A stretch of 64,000 nucleotides of DNA from Pseudonocardia cypriaca (GTDB taxonomy: Bacteria; Actinomycetota; Actinomycetes; Mycobacteriales; Pseudonocardiaceae): assembly GCF_006717045.1 (NCBI RefSeq), contig NZ_VFPH01000001.1, positions 3,348,001 to 3,412,000 of the forward strand. The letters are read 5' to 3'. Within the stretch, counting starts at the first letter, position 1. Every line of letters begins with the position of its first letter. The position numbers and the translations under genes were made by a program. Below are positions 25,330 to 33,180 of the stretch, in pieces. The notes under the pieces are model-generated. The model did not search any database. It worked only from the letters and a program-made list of their open reading frames with translations, and was not told the DNA's origin.

Positions 25330-25776
25330 ATGGCGTTCCAGGTGACCGAGGTACAGCGCGTCCTCAAGGGCGCCGACTACCCGATGGACGGCGACCAGCT
25401 CGCCGCACTCGCGAAGAAGAACGGCGCGGACGACGACCTCGTCGGAGCCCTGAAGGGCCTGGGCGAGGTCGACGGACCCAACGGCGTGATGAAGCAGCTC
25501 AAGGGAGACCTGGGCGGGTCGACGCCGGGTGGGAACAAGTCCGACCAGCGGGAGTACAAGGACGTCGAGGGCCCTGCGTTCCAGGTCAACGAGGTGCAGA
25601 AGTACCTCAAGGGTGCCGACTACCCGATGGACGGCAAGGAGCTCGCCGCGCTCGCCGAGAAGAACGGGGCGGGCGACGACCTCACGGGCGCGCTGAAGGG
25701 TGTGGGCCGGGCCAACGGGCCCAACGAGGTGATGAAGCAGCTCAAGGACCACCTCGGCGGCAAGCCCGGCGACTGA
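25330..25776 (+). CDS. Tandem DUF2795 protein
   Basis: A 148-residue protein made of two copies of one domain of about 60 residues (about residues 3-62 and 83-142). Each contains the core LKGADYPMDG, LAALA-x-KNGA, D-D-L-x-GALKG and VMKQLK. This is the DUF2795 pattern, whose single-domain members are common small actinobacterial proteins. The two halves also match closely at the DNA level (CTCAAGG and GGACGGC tracts), indicating a recent internal duplication. A 20-residue polar linker separates them. No function is established for the family. Confidence 0.85.
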   Translation: MAFQVTEVQRVLKGADYPMDGDQLAALAKKNGADDDLVGALKGLGEVDGPNGVMKQLKGDLGGSTPGGNKSDQREYKDVEGPAFQVNEVQKYLKGADYPMDGKELAALAEKNGAGDDLTGALKGVGRANGPNEVMKQLKDHLGGKPGD

Positions 25777-25795
25777 GCCCACCGCGCGGCGTGCC

Positions 25796-25894
25796 TCAGA
25801 GCAGCAGGAACAGCGCGATGAGGCACGCCGTCAGCACGATCGACAGCACCACGGAGCCGAGGCAACCGAGCCTGCGGCTGTAGAACGCAATCAC
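25796..25894 (-). CDS. Very small single-helix membrane protein
   Basis: A 32-residue product read from GTG 25894. Its start, MIAFYSRRLGCLGSVVLS, is followed by a hydrophobic helix rich in Leu/Ile/Val/Ala, ending directly at the stop. The combination of a FYSRR-x-GC-x-GS leader and one helix recurs, to my memory, in short unannotated actinobacterial proteins. It fills an otherwise empty gap between two plus-strand genes. No clear Shine-Dalgarno is visible, so expression is uncertain. Confidence 0.5.
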   Translation of the reverse strand: MIAFYSRRLGCLGSVVLSIVLTACLIALFLLL

Positions 25895-25967
25895 CGGCCA
25901 TGTGTACCCGCCCGCGGCGCCGTCCACCGCGGAGGCAAGCGGTTGTCGGGCGGAGTTGGGGCGGGTG

Positions 25968-26936
25968 ATGGCGCTCTTCGGATTCCACGCATCCCACGAA
26001 CAGGTACACCCCGGCGCACTGCTGACCGCAGTGCAGCGGGCCGAGGCGGCGGGGTTCGACGCCGCGATGTCGTCGGACCACCTCTCCCCGTGGAGCGCCC
26101 GCCAGGGCCAGTCGGCGTTCGCCTGGTCCTGGCTGGGCGCCGCGATGCAGGCGACGGCGCTGCCGTTCGGCGTCGTGAACGCGCCGGGCCAGCGCTACCA
26201 CCCGGTGATCATCGCGCAGGCCATCGGCACGCTGTCCGCGATGTACCCGGGCCGGTTCTGGGCCGCACTTGGCACCGGCGAAGCGAGCAACGAGCACATC
26301 ACCGGCGACCCGTGGCCGCGCAAGGAGACCCGCACCGCGCGACTGCGCGAGTGCGTCGACGTGATCCGCGCGCTGCTGCGGGGCGAGGAGGTCAGCCACG
26401 ACGGCCTCGTCCGCGTGGACCGGGCACGGGTGTGGACGCTGCCGCCGGAGCCGCCACCGCTGGTCGGAGCCGCGGTGAGCGCGCGGACCGCGGCCTGGTG
26501 CGCCGAGTGGGCCGACGGGCTGATCACGATCAACCAGCCCGTGGAGACGCTGCGCGAGATCGTGTCCGCCTACCGGGACGCGGGTGGGCGCGGCCGGCTC
26601 CACCTGCAGGTGCACCTGAGCTGGGACCCCGACCCGGACCGCGCAGAGGCCATCGCCCACGACCAGTGGCGCAGCAACGTCTTCCCCCCGCCCGCCTGCT
26701 GGGACATCGACTCGGCCGCCGTGTTCGACGCCGTCTCCGAGCACGTCCCGCCCAGCGCGCTGCACGGCCCCGTCGTGATCTCCCACGACCTGGACCGGCA
26801 CGCCGCGCAGCTCGCCGAGTACGCGGGCCTCGGGTTCGACGAGATCGCCCTGCACCACGTCGGCAAGGAACAGGAGGCGTTCGTGGACGCGTTCGGCAGC
26901 AAGGTCCTGCCGCAGCTGCGGGAGGGGACGGCGTGA
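25968..26936 (+). CDS. Luciferase-like flavin oxidoreductase (non-F420, TIGR03885 type)
   Basis: A 322-residue TIM-barrel protein of the bacterial luciferase-like monooxygenase family. Telling segments are FGFHASHEQVHPGALL at the N-terminus, FDAAMSSDHLSPW, and YPGRFWAALGTGEASNEHI, the conserved LGTGE-x-x-NEH loop that holds flavin phosphate. The LGTGEASNE spelling fits the branch annotated as probable non-F420 flavin oxidoreductases. The stop overlaps the start of the GH13 gene by GTGA, so the pair forms one transcript. The substrate of this branch is not known. GTG 25965 is an alternative start. Confidence 0.85.
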   Translation: MALFGFHASHEQVHPGALLTAVQRAEAAGFDAAMSSDHLSPWSARQGQSAFAWSWLGAAMQATALPFGVVNAPGQRYHPVIIAQAIGTLSAMYPGRFWAALGTGEASNEHITGDPWPRKETRTARLRECVDVIRALLRGEEVSHDGLVRVDRARVWTLPPEPPPLVGAAVSARTAAWCAEWADGLITINQPVETLREIVSAYRDAGGRGRLHLQVHLSWDPDPDRAEAIAHDQWRSNVFPPPACWDIDSAAVFDAVSEHVPPSALHGPVVISHDLDRHAAQLAEYAGLGFDEIALHHVGKEQEAFVDAFGSKVLPQLREGTA

Positions 26937-28537
26937 GGCTCACGCGCACGTCCGACCTGTGGTGGAAGAACGCCGTCGTCTACTGCCTCGACATCGAGAC
27001 CTTCGCCGACACCGACGGCGACGGCTGCGGCAACATCCAGGGGCTGATCCAGCGCATCGACCACCTCCACCGGCTCGGCGTCACCTGCCTCTGGCTGATG
27101 CCGTTCTTCCCCACCCCCGACCGCGACGACGGCTACGACATCATCGACTTCTACGGCGTCGACCCGCGCCTCGGCTCGCTCGGCGACATGGTCGAGCTGA
27201 TCCGCACCGCCCGGGACCGCGGCATGCGGGTGATCGCCGACCTGGTCGTCAACCACACCTCCGCGCAGCACCCCTGGTTCCAGGACGCGCGCAGCAGCCG
27301 CGACTCGCGCTACCGCGACTGGTACGTGTGGCAGGACGAGCCGCCCGCCGACGGCCCGCAGGGCGTGGTGTTCCCCGACCAGGAGACCAGCCTCTGGGAG
27401 TACGACGAGGAGGCCGGCCAGTACTACCTGCACCGGTTCTACAAGCACCAGCCCGACCTGAACGTCGCCAACCCCGCGGTCCGCGACGAGATCGCGCGGA
27501 TCATGGGGTTCTGGACGGAGCTGGGCATGTCCGGGTTCCGCGTCGACGCCGTGCCGTTCCTCATCGAGACGGCGGGCCAGGACGACGCGTCGGCCCTCCC
27601 CGACCCGCACGACTACCTCGCCGACCTCAGCGCGTTCCTGCGCCGCCGCAACGGGGAGGCGGTGCTGCTCGGCGAGGTCAACCTGCCCTACCCCGACACG
27701 ATGGCGTTCTTCGGCGCCGACGACGGCGGTGGCGCCACGCGCGAGCTGACGATGTGCTTCGACTTCATCGGGATGCAGCACATGTACCTCGCACTCGCCC
27801 GCGGCGACGCCGAGCCGCTCGCCGAGAAGCTGCGCATCCGGCCCGATCCGCCGGAGGACGGCCACTGGGCGACGTTCGTGCGCAACCACGACGAGCTGAC
27901 GCTCGACAAGCTCAGCGACTCCCAGCGCCAGGAGGTCTTCGCCGCCTTCGGCCCCGACGAGGACATGCAGCTCTACGGCCGCGGCCTGCGCAGGCGGCTC
28001 CCGCCGATGCTCGACGGCGACCAGCGGCGCATCCGGATGGTCTACAGCCTGCTGTTCAGCCTGCCCGGCACGCCGGTGCTGTTCTACGGCGAGGAGATCG
28101 GGATGGGCGAGGACCTGAGCCTGCCCGGACGGTTCGCCGTGCGCTCGGACATGGACTGGGACGCCACGACCGAGCAGCAGGCCGACCCCGACTCGCTGCT
28201 GAACTGGATGCGGCTGCTCGTCGACAGCTACCGCGCGTGCCCCGAGCTGGCATGGGGGCGCAGCTCCTACCTCGACCCCGGACCGGAGGCCCGGCCCGTG
28301 CTGGCCCACCGCTGCGACGCGGACGGCGCATCGGTGGTGGCGCTGCACAACCTCGCCGGCGCCGACGTCGACGCCGCACCGGTGCTGCCGGACCTCGCCG
28401 GGACGCAGCTCACCGACGTCCTCGACCCGCGCGCGAAGCCGGTCCCCGTCGCCGAGGACGGGCGCTTGGCCATCACGCTGCCGCCGTACGGGTGCCGCTG
28501 GCTCCGCTCGGCCGACGGCGTGGCCCTGCCCAGCTGA
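26933..28537 (+). CDS. GH13 alpha-amylase family protein, trehalose-synthase-like
   Basis: A 534-residue GH13 enzyme with catalytic residues in place: GFRVDAVP with nucleophile Asp205, GEVN with acid/base Glu238, and RNHDEL with Asp310. IADLVVNHTS is conserved region I. The opening WWKNAVVYCLDIETFADTDG resembles trehalose synthase (TreS), which interconverts maltose and trehalose. The TreS C-terminal kinase domain is absent, and YCLDIETF differs from the YE-hairpin of true TreS. I therefore call it TreS-like only. It is coupled to a luciferase-like oxidoreductase. Confidence 0.87.
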   Translation: MRLTRTSDLWWKNAVVYCLDIETFADTDGDGCGNIQGLIQRIDHLHRLGVTCLWLMPFFPTPDRDDGYDIIDFYGVDPRLGSLGDMVELIRTARDRGMRVIADLVVNHTSAQHPWFQDARSSRDSRYRDWYVWQDEPPADGPQGVVFPDQETSLWEYDEEAGQYYLHRFYKHQPDLNVANPAVRDEIARIMGFWTELGMSGFRVDAVPFLIETAGQDDASALPDPHDYLADLSAFLRRRNGEAVLLGEVNLPYPDTMAFFGADDGGGATRELTMCFDFIGMQHMYLALARGDAEPLAEKLRIRPDPPEDGHWATFVRNHDELTLDKLSDSQRQEVFAAFGPDEDMQLYGRGLRRRLPPMLDGDQRRIRMVYSLLFSLPGTPVLFYGEEIGMGEDLSLPGRFAVRSDMDWDATTEQQADPDSLLNWMRLLVDSYRACPELAWGRSSYLDPGPEARPVLAHRCDADGASVVALHNLAGADVDAAPVLPDLAGTQLTDVLDPRAKPVPVAEDGRLAITLPPYGCRWLRSADGVALPS

Positions 28538-28630
28538 GAGGTCGAGGCCACCACGAACCGGGCACCTCCGCCGATCGACCAGCCGTTTGATCGGGTCGGC
28601 CCGTTCACGCGGCCTCTAAGGTGGGCGGTT

Positions 28631-29548
28631 GTGCCCGACACCGCGATCCCGGACCCCCTGGCCCCCGTCCCGCGGCTCGACGCGGCGAGCGTGCTCGAGC
28701 AGTTGCGCACCGCCACCGGCACCGGCCTGGAGCTGATCGGGCCGCTGCCGGGCGGCGAGGTCGGAGCGGCCCTGGTCCGCTGGCCGGACGGCCACGACGG
28801 CGTGCTCACGCACTGGGGCGACGCATCGGACGAGGCGTGGGCACACGTGCAGCGGACGGCCGAGCTGCTCGACGTCGCCCGCCACGCCGGGATCCCCGCG
28901 CCCCGCTACGAGCTCGTCACGCGGCTGCCCGACCGGATCGCCGTGGTGCAGGAGCGGCTGCCCGGCGAGCCGCCGTCCCGCGTCGACCTCGCCATGGTCG
29001 AGCACCTCGTCGCCATCGCCCGGCGCGGCGCCGACCTCCTGCAGGACAGGCCCGACGTCCCGGCGGCCGAGCTGTACCTGCTGCGCAGCGGCCCCGGCTT
29101 CTGCCTGCACCAGCCGCTCGCCCAGTACGACGACCGCACCCGCCGCCTGCTCGACCTCATCCGCCGCATCGGCACCGAGTCACCGCACCGGATGGGCGGT
29201 GACGATCTCGTGCACACCGACTTCCACCCCGGCAACGTGCTGGTCGACCGCACCGGTGCCGTCACCGGCGTCGTCGACTGGGACGGCGTCGGCCGCGGTG
29301 ACCACCGCTTCGCCCTCGTCACCCTGCGCTTCGACCTGGCCGTGCCCGGCGTCGACGCCCAGGACCGCTCGGCCCGCTCCGCCGCGGCCCGGTGGCTGGA
29401 CAACCGCATCGACGAGCTCATCGACCCGGCCACCCTGCGCGCCTACTGGGCGCACATGGGGCTGCGACTGGTCGACTGGGCCATCCGCCACCACGGCCCC
29501 GACGAGGTGAACCGCTGGCTGACGGTCGCGGCGTCGCGCCTGGGGTAG
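28631..29548 (+). CDS. Aminoglycoside phosphotransferase family (APH) kinase-like protein
   Basis: A 305-residue protein of the APH/choline kinase fold. The catalytic loop is DDLVHTDFHPGNVLVD (H-x-D-x-x-x-x-N) and the metal-binding segment is VVDWDGVGRGD (D-x-D form); both are intact. The N-lobe is degenerate, with no obvious ATP Lys motif beyond ALVRWPD. Proteins of this kind phosphorylate small alcohols or amines; antibiotic resistance should not be assumed. The GTG at 28631 lies nine bases after TAAGGT, a weak candidate -10 element. The 93-base spacer before it is otherwise empty. Confidence 0.82.
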   Translation: MPDTAIPDPLAPVPRLDAASVLEQLRTATGTGLELIGPLPGGEVGAALVRWPDGHDGVLTHWGDASDEAWAHVQRTAELLDVARHAGIPAPRYELVTRLPDRIAVVQERLPGEPPSRVDLAMVEHLVAIARRGADLLQDRPDVPAAELYLLRSGPGFCLHQPLAQYDDRTRRLLDLIRRIGTESPHRMGGDDLVHTDFHPGNVLVDRTGAVTGVVDWDGVGRGDHRFALVTLRFDLAVPGVDAQDRSARSAAARWLDNRIDELIDPATLRAYWAHMGLRLVDWAIRHHGPDEVNRWLTVAASRLG

Positions 29549-29558
29549 CGCGCGCCGT

Positions 29559-30503
29559 TCAGGCCGATCTCGCGGTGGTGCGCCAGCGGCCGGGGGCCAC
29601 GCCGTGGTGGCGCTTGAAAGCGGCGGCGAACGAGAACTCGGACCCGTAGCCGAGCGAGCGGGCGATCGCGGCCAGGCTCGCGTCGCCGGTGCGCAGGTGC
29701 TCGCGAGCCAGCGCCATCCGCCAGTCCGTGACGTACCCGAGCGGGGCGATGCCGAGCAGCTGCGTGAAGCGGCGGGCGAACGTCGCCCGTGACAGCGACG
29801 CCTCCGCCGCCAGTGCGGCCACCGTCCACTCCCGCTGCGGGTCGGCGTGGATCGCGCGCAACGCCGCTGCGATCGCCGGGTCGGCCATGCCGCGGAACCA
29901 GGAGGGGGCGGCGTCCAGATCGGCCGCGAGCTGCTCCCGCAACGCCTGCACGAGGATCACGTCCAGCAGGCTGTCCAGCAGCGCCTGCTGGCCGGGCCCC
30001 TGCCGCATGAGCTCGCCCGCGAAGACGTCGAGCGTGGCGCGCAGGCTGTCCCCGGTGCACGGGCGCACGACGGTCAGAGCCGGCAACCCGGCCAGCAGAC
30101 CGGCGCAGAGATCGCCCTCGAAGCGGTAGGCGCCGCAGAAGAACGTGGTCGGGTCGCCCGCCCCCGAGCCGAAGCTCATCCGGAGCGCGCCCCCGGAGGG
30201 TGGTGCGGACGCCGGGTGGTTCTCGAACGGCACGAGGCCGGCCCCGGGCTCGTGACCCATGTGGTGCTGCGACGGACCCCGGATCAGGACGACGTCGCCG
30301 GGCAGCACCCGGCGTGCCCCGTGGGGCCGGTCGGTCCAGGCGTAGGCCTCACCGCTGAGGATCCCGTGGATGGCGAGCTGCGTTGCCGGCGGGAAGCGCA
30401 CCCCCCACTCACCGCGCGCCGTGGAGTGCGAGAACGCCGCCCCGCGCGCCCGGGAGCGCTGCAGCATGTCGGTGAGCACGTCCACGAGATGAGACGATGC
30501 CAC
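29559..30503 (-). CDS. AraC family transcriptional regulator (cupin N-domain)
   Basis: A 314-residue regulator. The N-terminal half is a cupin-type sensor domain (HLVDVLTDMLQRSRARGAAF, then GDVVLIRGPSQHHM), as in the AraC_binding/cupin_6 group. The C-terminal two-helix-turn-helix domain spans WTVAALAAEASLSRATFARR and SLAAIARSLGYGSEFSFAAA, followed by AFKRHHGVAPGRWR, the typical final motif. The GTG at 30503 is preceded by GGAAAG. It is divergent from the quinone oxidoreductase gene, which it very probably activates or represses, and two direct repeats lie between them. Confidence 0.9.
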   Translation of the reverse strand: MASSHLVDVLTDMLQRSRARGAAFSHSTARGEWGVRFPPATQLAIHGILSGEAYAWTDRPHGARRVLPGDVVLIRGPSQHHMGHEPGAGLVPFENHPASAPPSGGALRMSFGSGAGDPTTFFCGAYRFEGDLCAGLLAGLPALTVVRPCTGDSLRATLDVFAGELMRQGPGQQALLDSLLDVILVQALREQLAADLDAAPSWFRGMADPAIAAALRAIHADPQREWTVAALAAEASLSRATFARRFTQLLGIAPLGYVTDWRMALAREHLRTGDASLAAIARSLGYGSEFSFAAAFKRHHGVAPGRWRTTARSA

Positions 30504-30522
30504 ATCTTTCCGCGCCGATCCA

Positions 30523-30562
30523 GCATGGATAACGGCATCAGCCGCGCGTTGCATGGGCGACG
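30523..30562. promoter_or_regulatory. Direct repeats between the AraC and quinone-reductase genes
   Basis: GCATGGATAACG (30523-30534) and GCATGGGCGACG (30551-30562) agree at 9 of 12 positions and repeat in the same orientation 28 bases apart. Same-orientation half-sites are the usual binding pattern of AraC-type regulators. Confidence 0.5.
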
Positions 30563-30588
30563 TCCAAATCACGATGAGGAGCGGCGAG

Positions 30589-31509
30589 ATGCCACTTGCA
30601 GTGCAGTTCGAGAAGTACGGCGACATCGACGTCCTCGAGGTCCGCGAGGTGCCGACCCCGCGGCCCGGACCGGGTGAGGTGCTGGTCCGCGTCAGGGCGG
30701 CCGGGCTCAACCCCGGCGAGAACGCGATCCGCCTCGGCGCGTTCCACGACACGTGGCCCGCCACCTTCCCCTCCGGCCAGGGCAGCGACCTCGCCGGGCG
30801 CGTCGAGGAGCTCGGGGCGAACGTGTCGAACTGGTCGGTCGGCGACGAGGTGATCGGCTGGGTCGACACCCGCGCCAGCCACGCCGAGCTGGTCGTGGTG
30901 CCCGCCGAGCAGCTGGTCCGCAGGGACCCCGCGGTGCCGTGGGAGGTGGGTGGCGCGCTGTTCGTCGCCGGGACGACCGCGCACGCCGCCGTCCGCGCGG
31001 TCGGCGCCGGCCAGGGCGACACGATCGTCGTCGCCGGCGCGGCGGGCGGCGTGGGATCCCTCGCGGTGCAGCTGGCCAGGCGCGCCGGGGCCACGGTGAT
31101 CGGGCTGGCGAGCGAGCCCAACCACGCCTGGCTGGCCGATCACGGCGTCGTCGCGGTGACCCACGGCGACGGCGTCGCCGACCGCGTCCGAGCGGCCGCA
31201 CCCGGTGGTGTCGACGCGTTCGTCGACACCTTCGGCGGCGGCTACGTCGACCTCGCGCTCGGGCTCGGGGTCGCGAAGGACCGCGTCAACACCATCATCG
31301 ACTTCGCAGCCGCGGCGCGCACGGGGGTCAGGAGCGCCGGGAACATGGACGCGGCGAGCGCCGAGGTCCTGGAGGACCTCGCCAAGCTCGTCGCGGCGGG
31401 CGAGCTCGACGTCCCGATCGCGGCGTCCTACCCGCTGACCGAGGTCCGCGCGGCGTACCGGCAGCTCATGCAGCGGCGCACCCGGGGCAAGATCGTTCTG
31501 CTGCCGTGA
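30589..31509 (+). CDS. Zinc-less MDR oxidoreductase, NADPH:quinone reductase type
   Basis: A 306-residue medium-chain dehydrogenase/reductase. VLVRVRAAGLNPGENAIRLG is the family's N-terminal signature in its quinone-reductase form, without the zinc Cys/His. VAGAAGGVGSLAVQLARRAG is the NADPH-binding motif (A-x-x-G-x-x-G). FPSGQGSDLAGRVEELG and the ending RTRGKIVLL complete it. The ATG at 30589 follows GAGGAG at good spacing. Control by the divergent AraC gene is likely. The substrate is probably a quinone or enone. Confidence 0.88.
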   Translation: MPLAVQFEKYGDIDVLEVREVPTPRPGPGEVLVRVRAAGLNPGENAIRLGAFHDTWPATFPSGQGSDLAGRVEELGANVSNWSVGDEVIGWVDTRASHAELVVVPAEQLVRRDPAVPWEVGGALFVAGTTAHAAVRAVGAGQGDTIVVAGAAGGVGSLAVQLARRAGATVIGLASEPNHAWLADHGVVAVTHGDGVADRVRAAAPGGVDAFVDTFGGGYVDLALGLGVAKDRVNTIIDFAAAARTGVRSAGNMDAASAEVLEDLAKLVAAGELDVPIAASYPLTEVRAAYRQLMQRRTRGKIVLLP

Positions 31510-31600
31510 CTCGGGGTGGCCGTGACCGACGCGCACCCGTACGGGTACGGATCCACATCACGCGGATCCGGGACCGTGCGGGGCGCGCGCGAATGGCATC

Positions 31601-32410
31601 GTGTCGCCCGTGACCCCCGCACAGAACTCCGCCGCCGTCGTCACCGGCGCCGCCCGCGGCTTCGGCCGCGAGATCGCCCGCCGGCTCGTGGCCCGCGGCC
31701 ACCGGGTGCTGATCACCGACCTCGACGCCGATGCGGTCACCGCCACCGCGGCCGAGCTGGGCGTGGCCGCGGTGCCGGCGGACGCGCGCGTGCCGGCCGA
31801 CCACGCCAAGGTCGCGGCGGCGGCCGCCGAGCTCGGGCCGGTCGGCGTGTGGGTCAACAACGCGGGCGTGCTGCGGGCGGGCCGGGTGTGGGAGCAGCCC
31901 GAACAGGACGTCACCCTGCAGGTCGAGGTGAACCTGCTCGGCGTCGTGCACGGCTCGCGCGCCGCCGTCGAGGCGATGCGGGAACACGGTGGGCACCTGC
32001 TCAACATCGCGTCGATGTCGTCGCACGGACCGGTGCCGGGGCTCGCGGTCTACGCCGCGACGAAGGCGGCGGTGCTCAGCTTCACCACCAGCCTGCAGGG
32101 CGAGCTGGACCTCGCGCGGCTGCCGATCCGCGCCCACGCGCTCTGCCCGGACGCCGCCGACACCGCGCTCGTGCGCGACGAGCAGGCCAGCCCCGACTCG
32201 GCGATGCTGTTCTCGCAGAAGGCACTCCTCACCCCGACCGCAGTCGCCGACGCGGCCGTCGCGCTGCTCGACGGCCGCCGCGTCGTGCGCTCGATCCCGA
32301 CATACCGGGCCGGTGCGATGCGCGTGGCGGGCGCGCTGCCCCGGTTGGGGCTGCCGGTGCTCGCCCGGCTGCGCGCACAGGGCGACCGGCGGCGGGTCGG
32401 GGGCTCGTGA
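31601..32410 (+). CDS. Short-chain dehydrogenase/reductase (classical SDR)
   Basis: A 269-residue classical SDR. TGAARGFGREIARRL is the TGxxxGxG cofactor loop, NNAGV follows beta-4, and the catalytic Ser (IASMSSHGP) and YAATKAA (Tyr-x-x-x-Lys) are all present. ITDLDADAV, with Asp after beta-2, suggests NAD rather than NADP. The GTG start at 31601 leaves a 91-base spacer from the previous gene. Its stop overlaps the next gene by GTGA, making it the first gene of an operon with a cyclo-ligase-like gene and a LarA-like gene. It may supply or use a 2-hydroxy or keto acid related to the LarA-like enzyme. Confidence 0.88.
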   Translation: MSPVTPAQNSAAVVTGAARGFGREIARRLVARGHRVLITDLDADAVTATAAELGVAAVPADARVPADHAKVAAAAAELGPVGVWVNNAGVLRAGRVWEQPEQDVTLQVEVNLLGVVHGSRAAVEAMREHGGHLLNIASMSSHGPVPGLAVYAATKAAVLSFTTSLQGELDLARLPIRAHALCPDAADTALVRDEQASPDSAMLFSQKALLTPTAVADAAVALLDGRRVVRSIPTYRAGAMRVAGALPRLGLPVLARLRAQGDRRRVGGS

Positions 32411-33180
32411 CCAGGCGGCACGACCACGACGCGGGCGGCGACCCGGAGCTGCTCGCGGCCAAGGCCGCCCTGCGCGACGAGGTGTGGACGGCGCTGTCCG
32501 AGGCGCGGGTGGCCCGGTTCCCGGGAGCCCGCAACCGCATCTCCAACTTCACCGGCGCCGAAGCGGCGGCCCGGCGGCTGGCCGAGACCGAGGTCTGGCG
32601 GGCAGCAACCACCGTCAAGGCGAACCCCGACTCGGCGCAGCTGCCGGTGCGCCGGCGGGCCCTGGAGGACGGCAAGACCGTCTACATGGCGGTGCCGCGC
32701 CTCGCCGAGACCGAGCCGTTCTTCCTGCTCGACCCCGACCACCTCGCCGACCCGCCCCGGCGCGCCGCGTCCATCGCCGGGGCGACGCGCTCCGCGAGGC
32801 GGGTGGCCGTGGCCGACCTGGCCCCGGTCGACCTCGTCGTGAGCGGCTGCGTCGCCGTCGGCGAGGACGGCGCGCGGCTGGGCAAGGGCGGCGGCTTCGC
32901 CGACCTGGAGTTCGCACTCGCCACGGCCGCCGGGCTGGTCGGCCCGGAGACGCTGGTGGTCACCACCGTGCACGAGCTGCAGGTGCGCCCCGCCGGGGCG
33001 ATCCCGACCGCGGCCCACGACGCGCCGGTCGACCTCGTCGTCACCCCGGACCGGGTGATCGACTGCCGGGAGCGGCGCGGGCCCCGGCCCGTCGACGGCA
33101 TCCGCTGGTCCGAGCTCACGCAGGAGAAGATCGAGGCGATCCCGCTGCTGCGGGCGCTCGCGAAGGAGGCAGTCCGATGA
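32407..33180 (+). CDS. 5-formyltetrahydrofolate cyclo-ligase family protein
   Basis: A 257-residue protein of the MTHFS/cyclo-ligase superfamily. RRRALEDGKTVYMAVPRL matches the first substrate segment, and GEDGARLGKGGGFADLEFAL carries the G-x-G-G-G-[FY]-x-D-x-E hallmark for ATP and folate. It is longer than housekeeping enzymes (about 190) and lacks the usual early Lys/Arg motif, as in the paralogous branch found in archaea and actinobacteria. It is coupled on both sides, to SDR by GTGA and to the LarA-like gene by ATGA, so it may serve that operon rather than folate repair. Confidence 0.82.
   Translation: MTRRHDHDAGGDPELLAAKAALRDEVWTALSEARVARFPGARNRISNFTGAEAAARRLAETEVWRAATTVKANPDSAQLPVRRRALEDGKTVYMAVPRLAETEPFFLLDPDHLADPPRRAASIAGATRSARRVAVADLAPVDLVVSGCVAVGEDGARLGKGGGFADLEFALATAAGLVGPETLVVTTVHELQVRPAGAIPTAAHDAPVDLVVTPDRVIDCRERRGPRPVDGIRWSELTQEKIEAIPLLRALAKEAVR

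Noticed and set aside
28631..29548. APH-type kinase read as an antibiotic-resistance gene
   Set aside because: Only the general kinase motifs are visible; the family has many other substrates.
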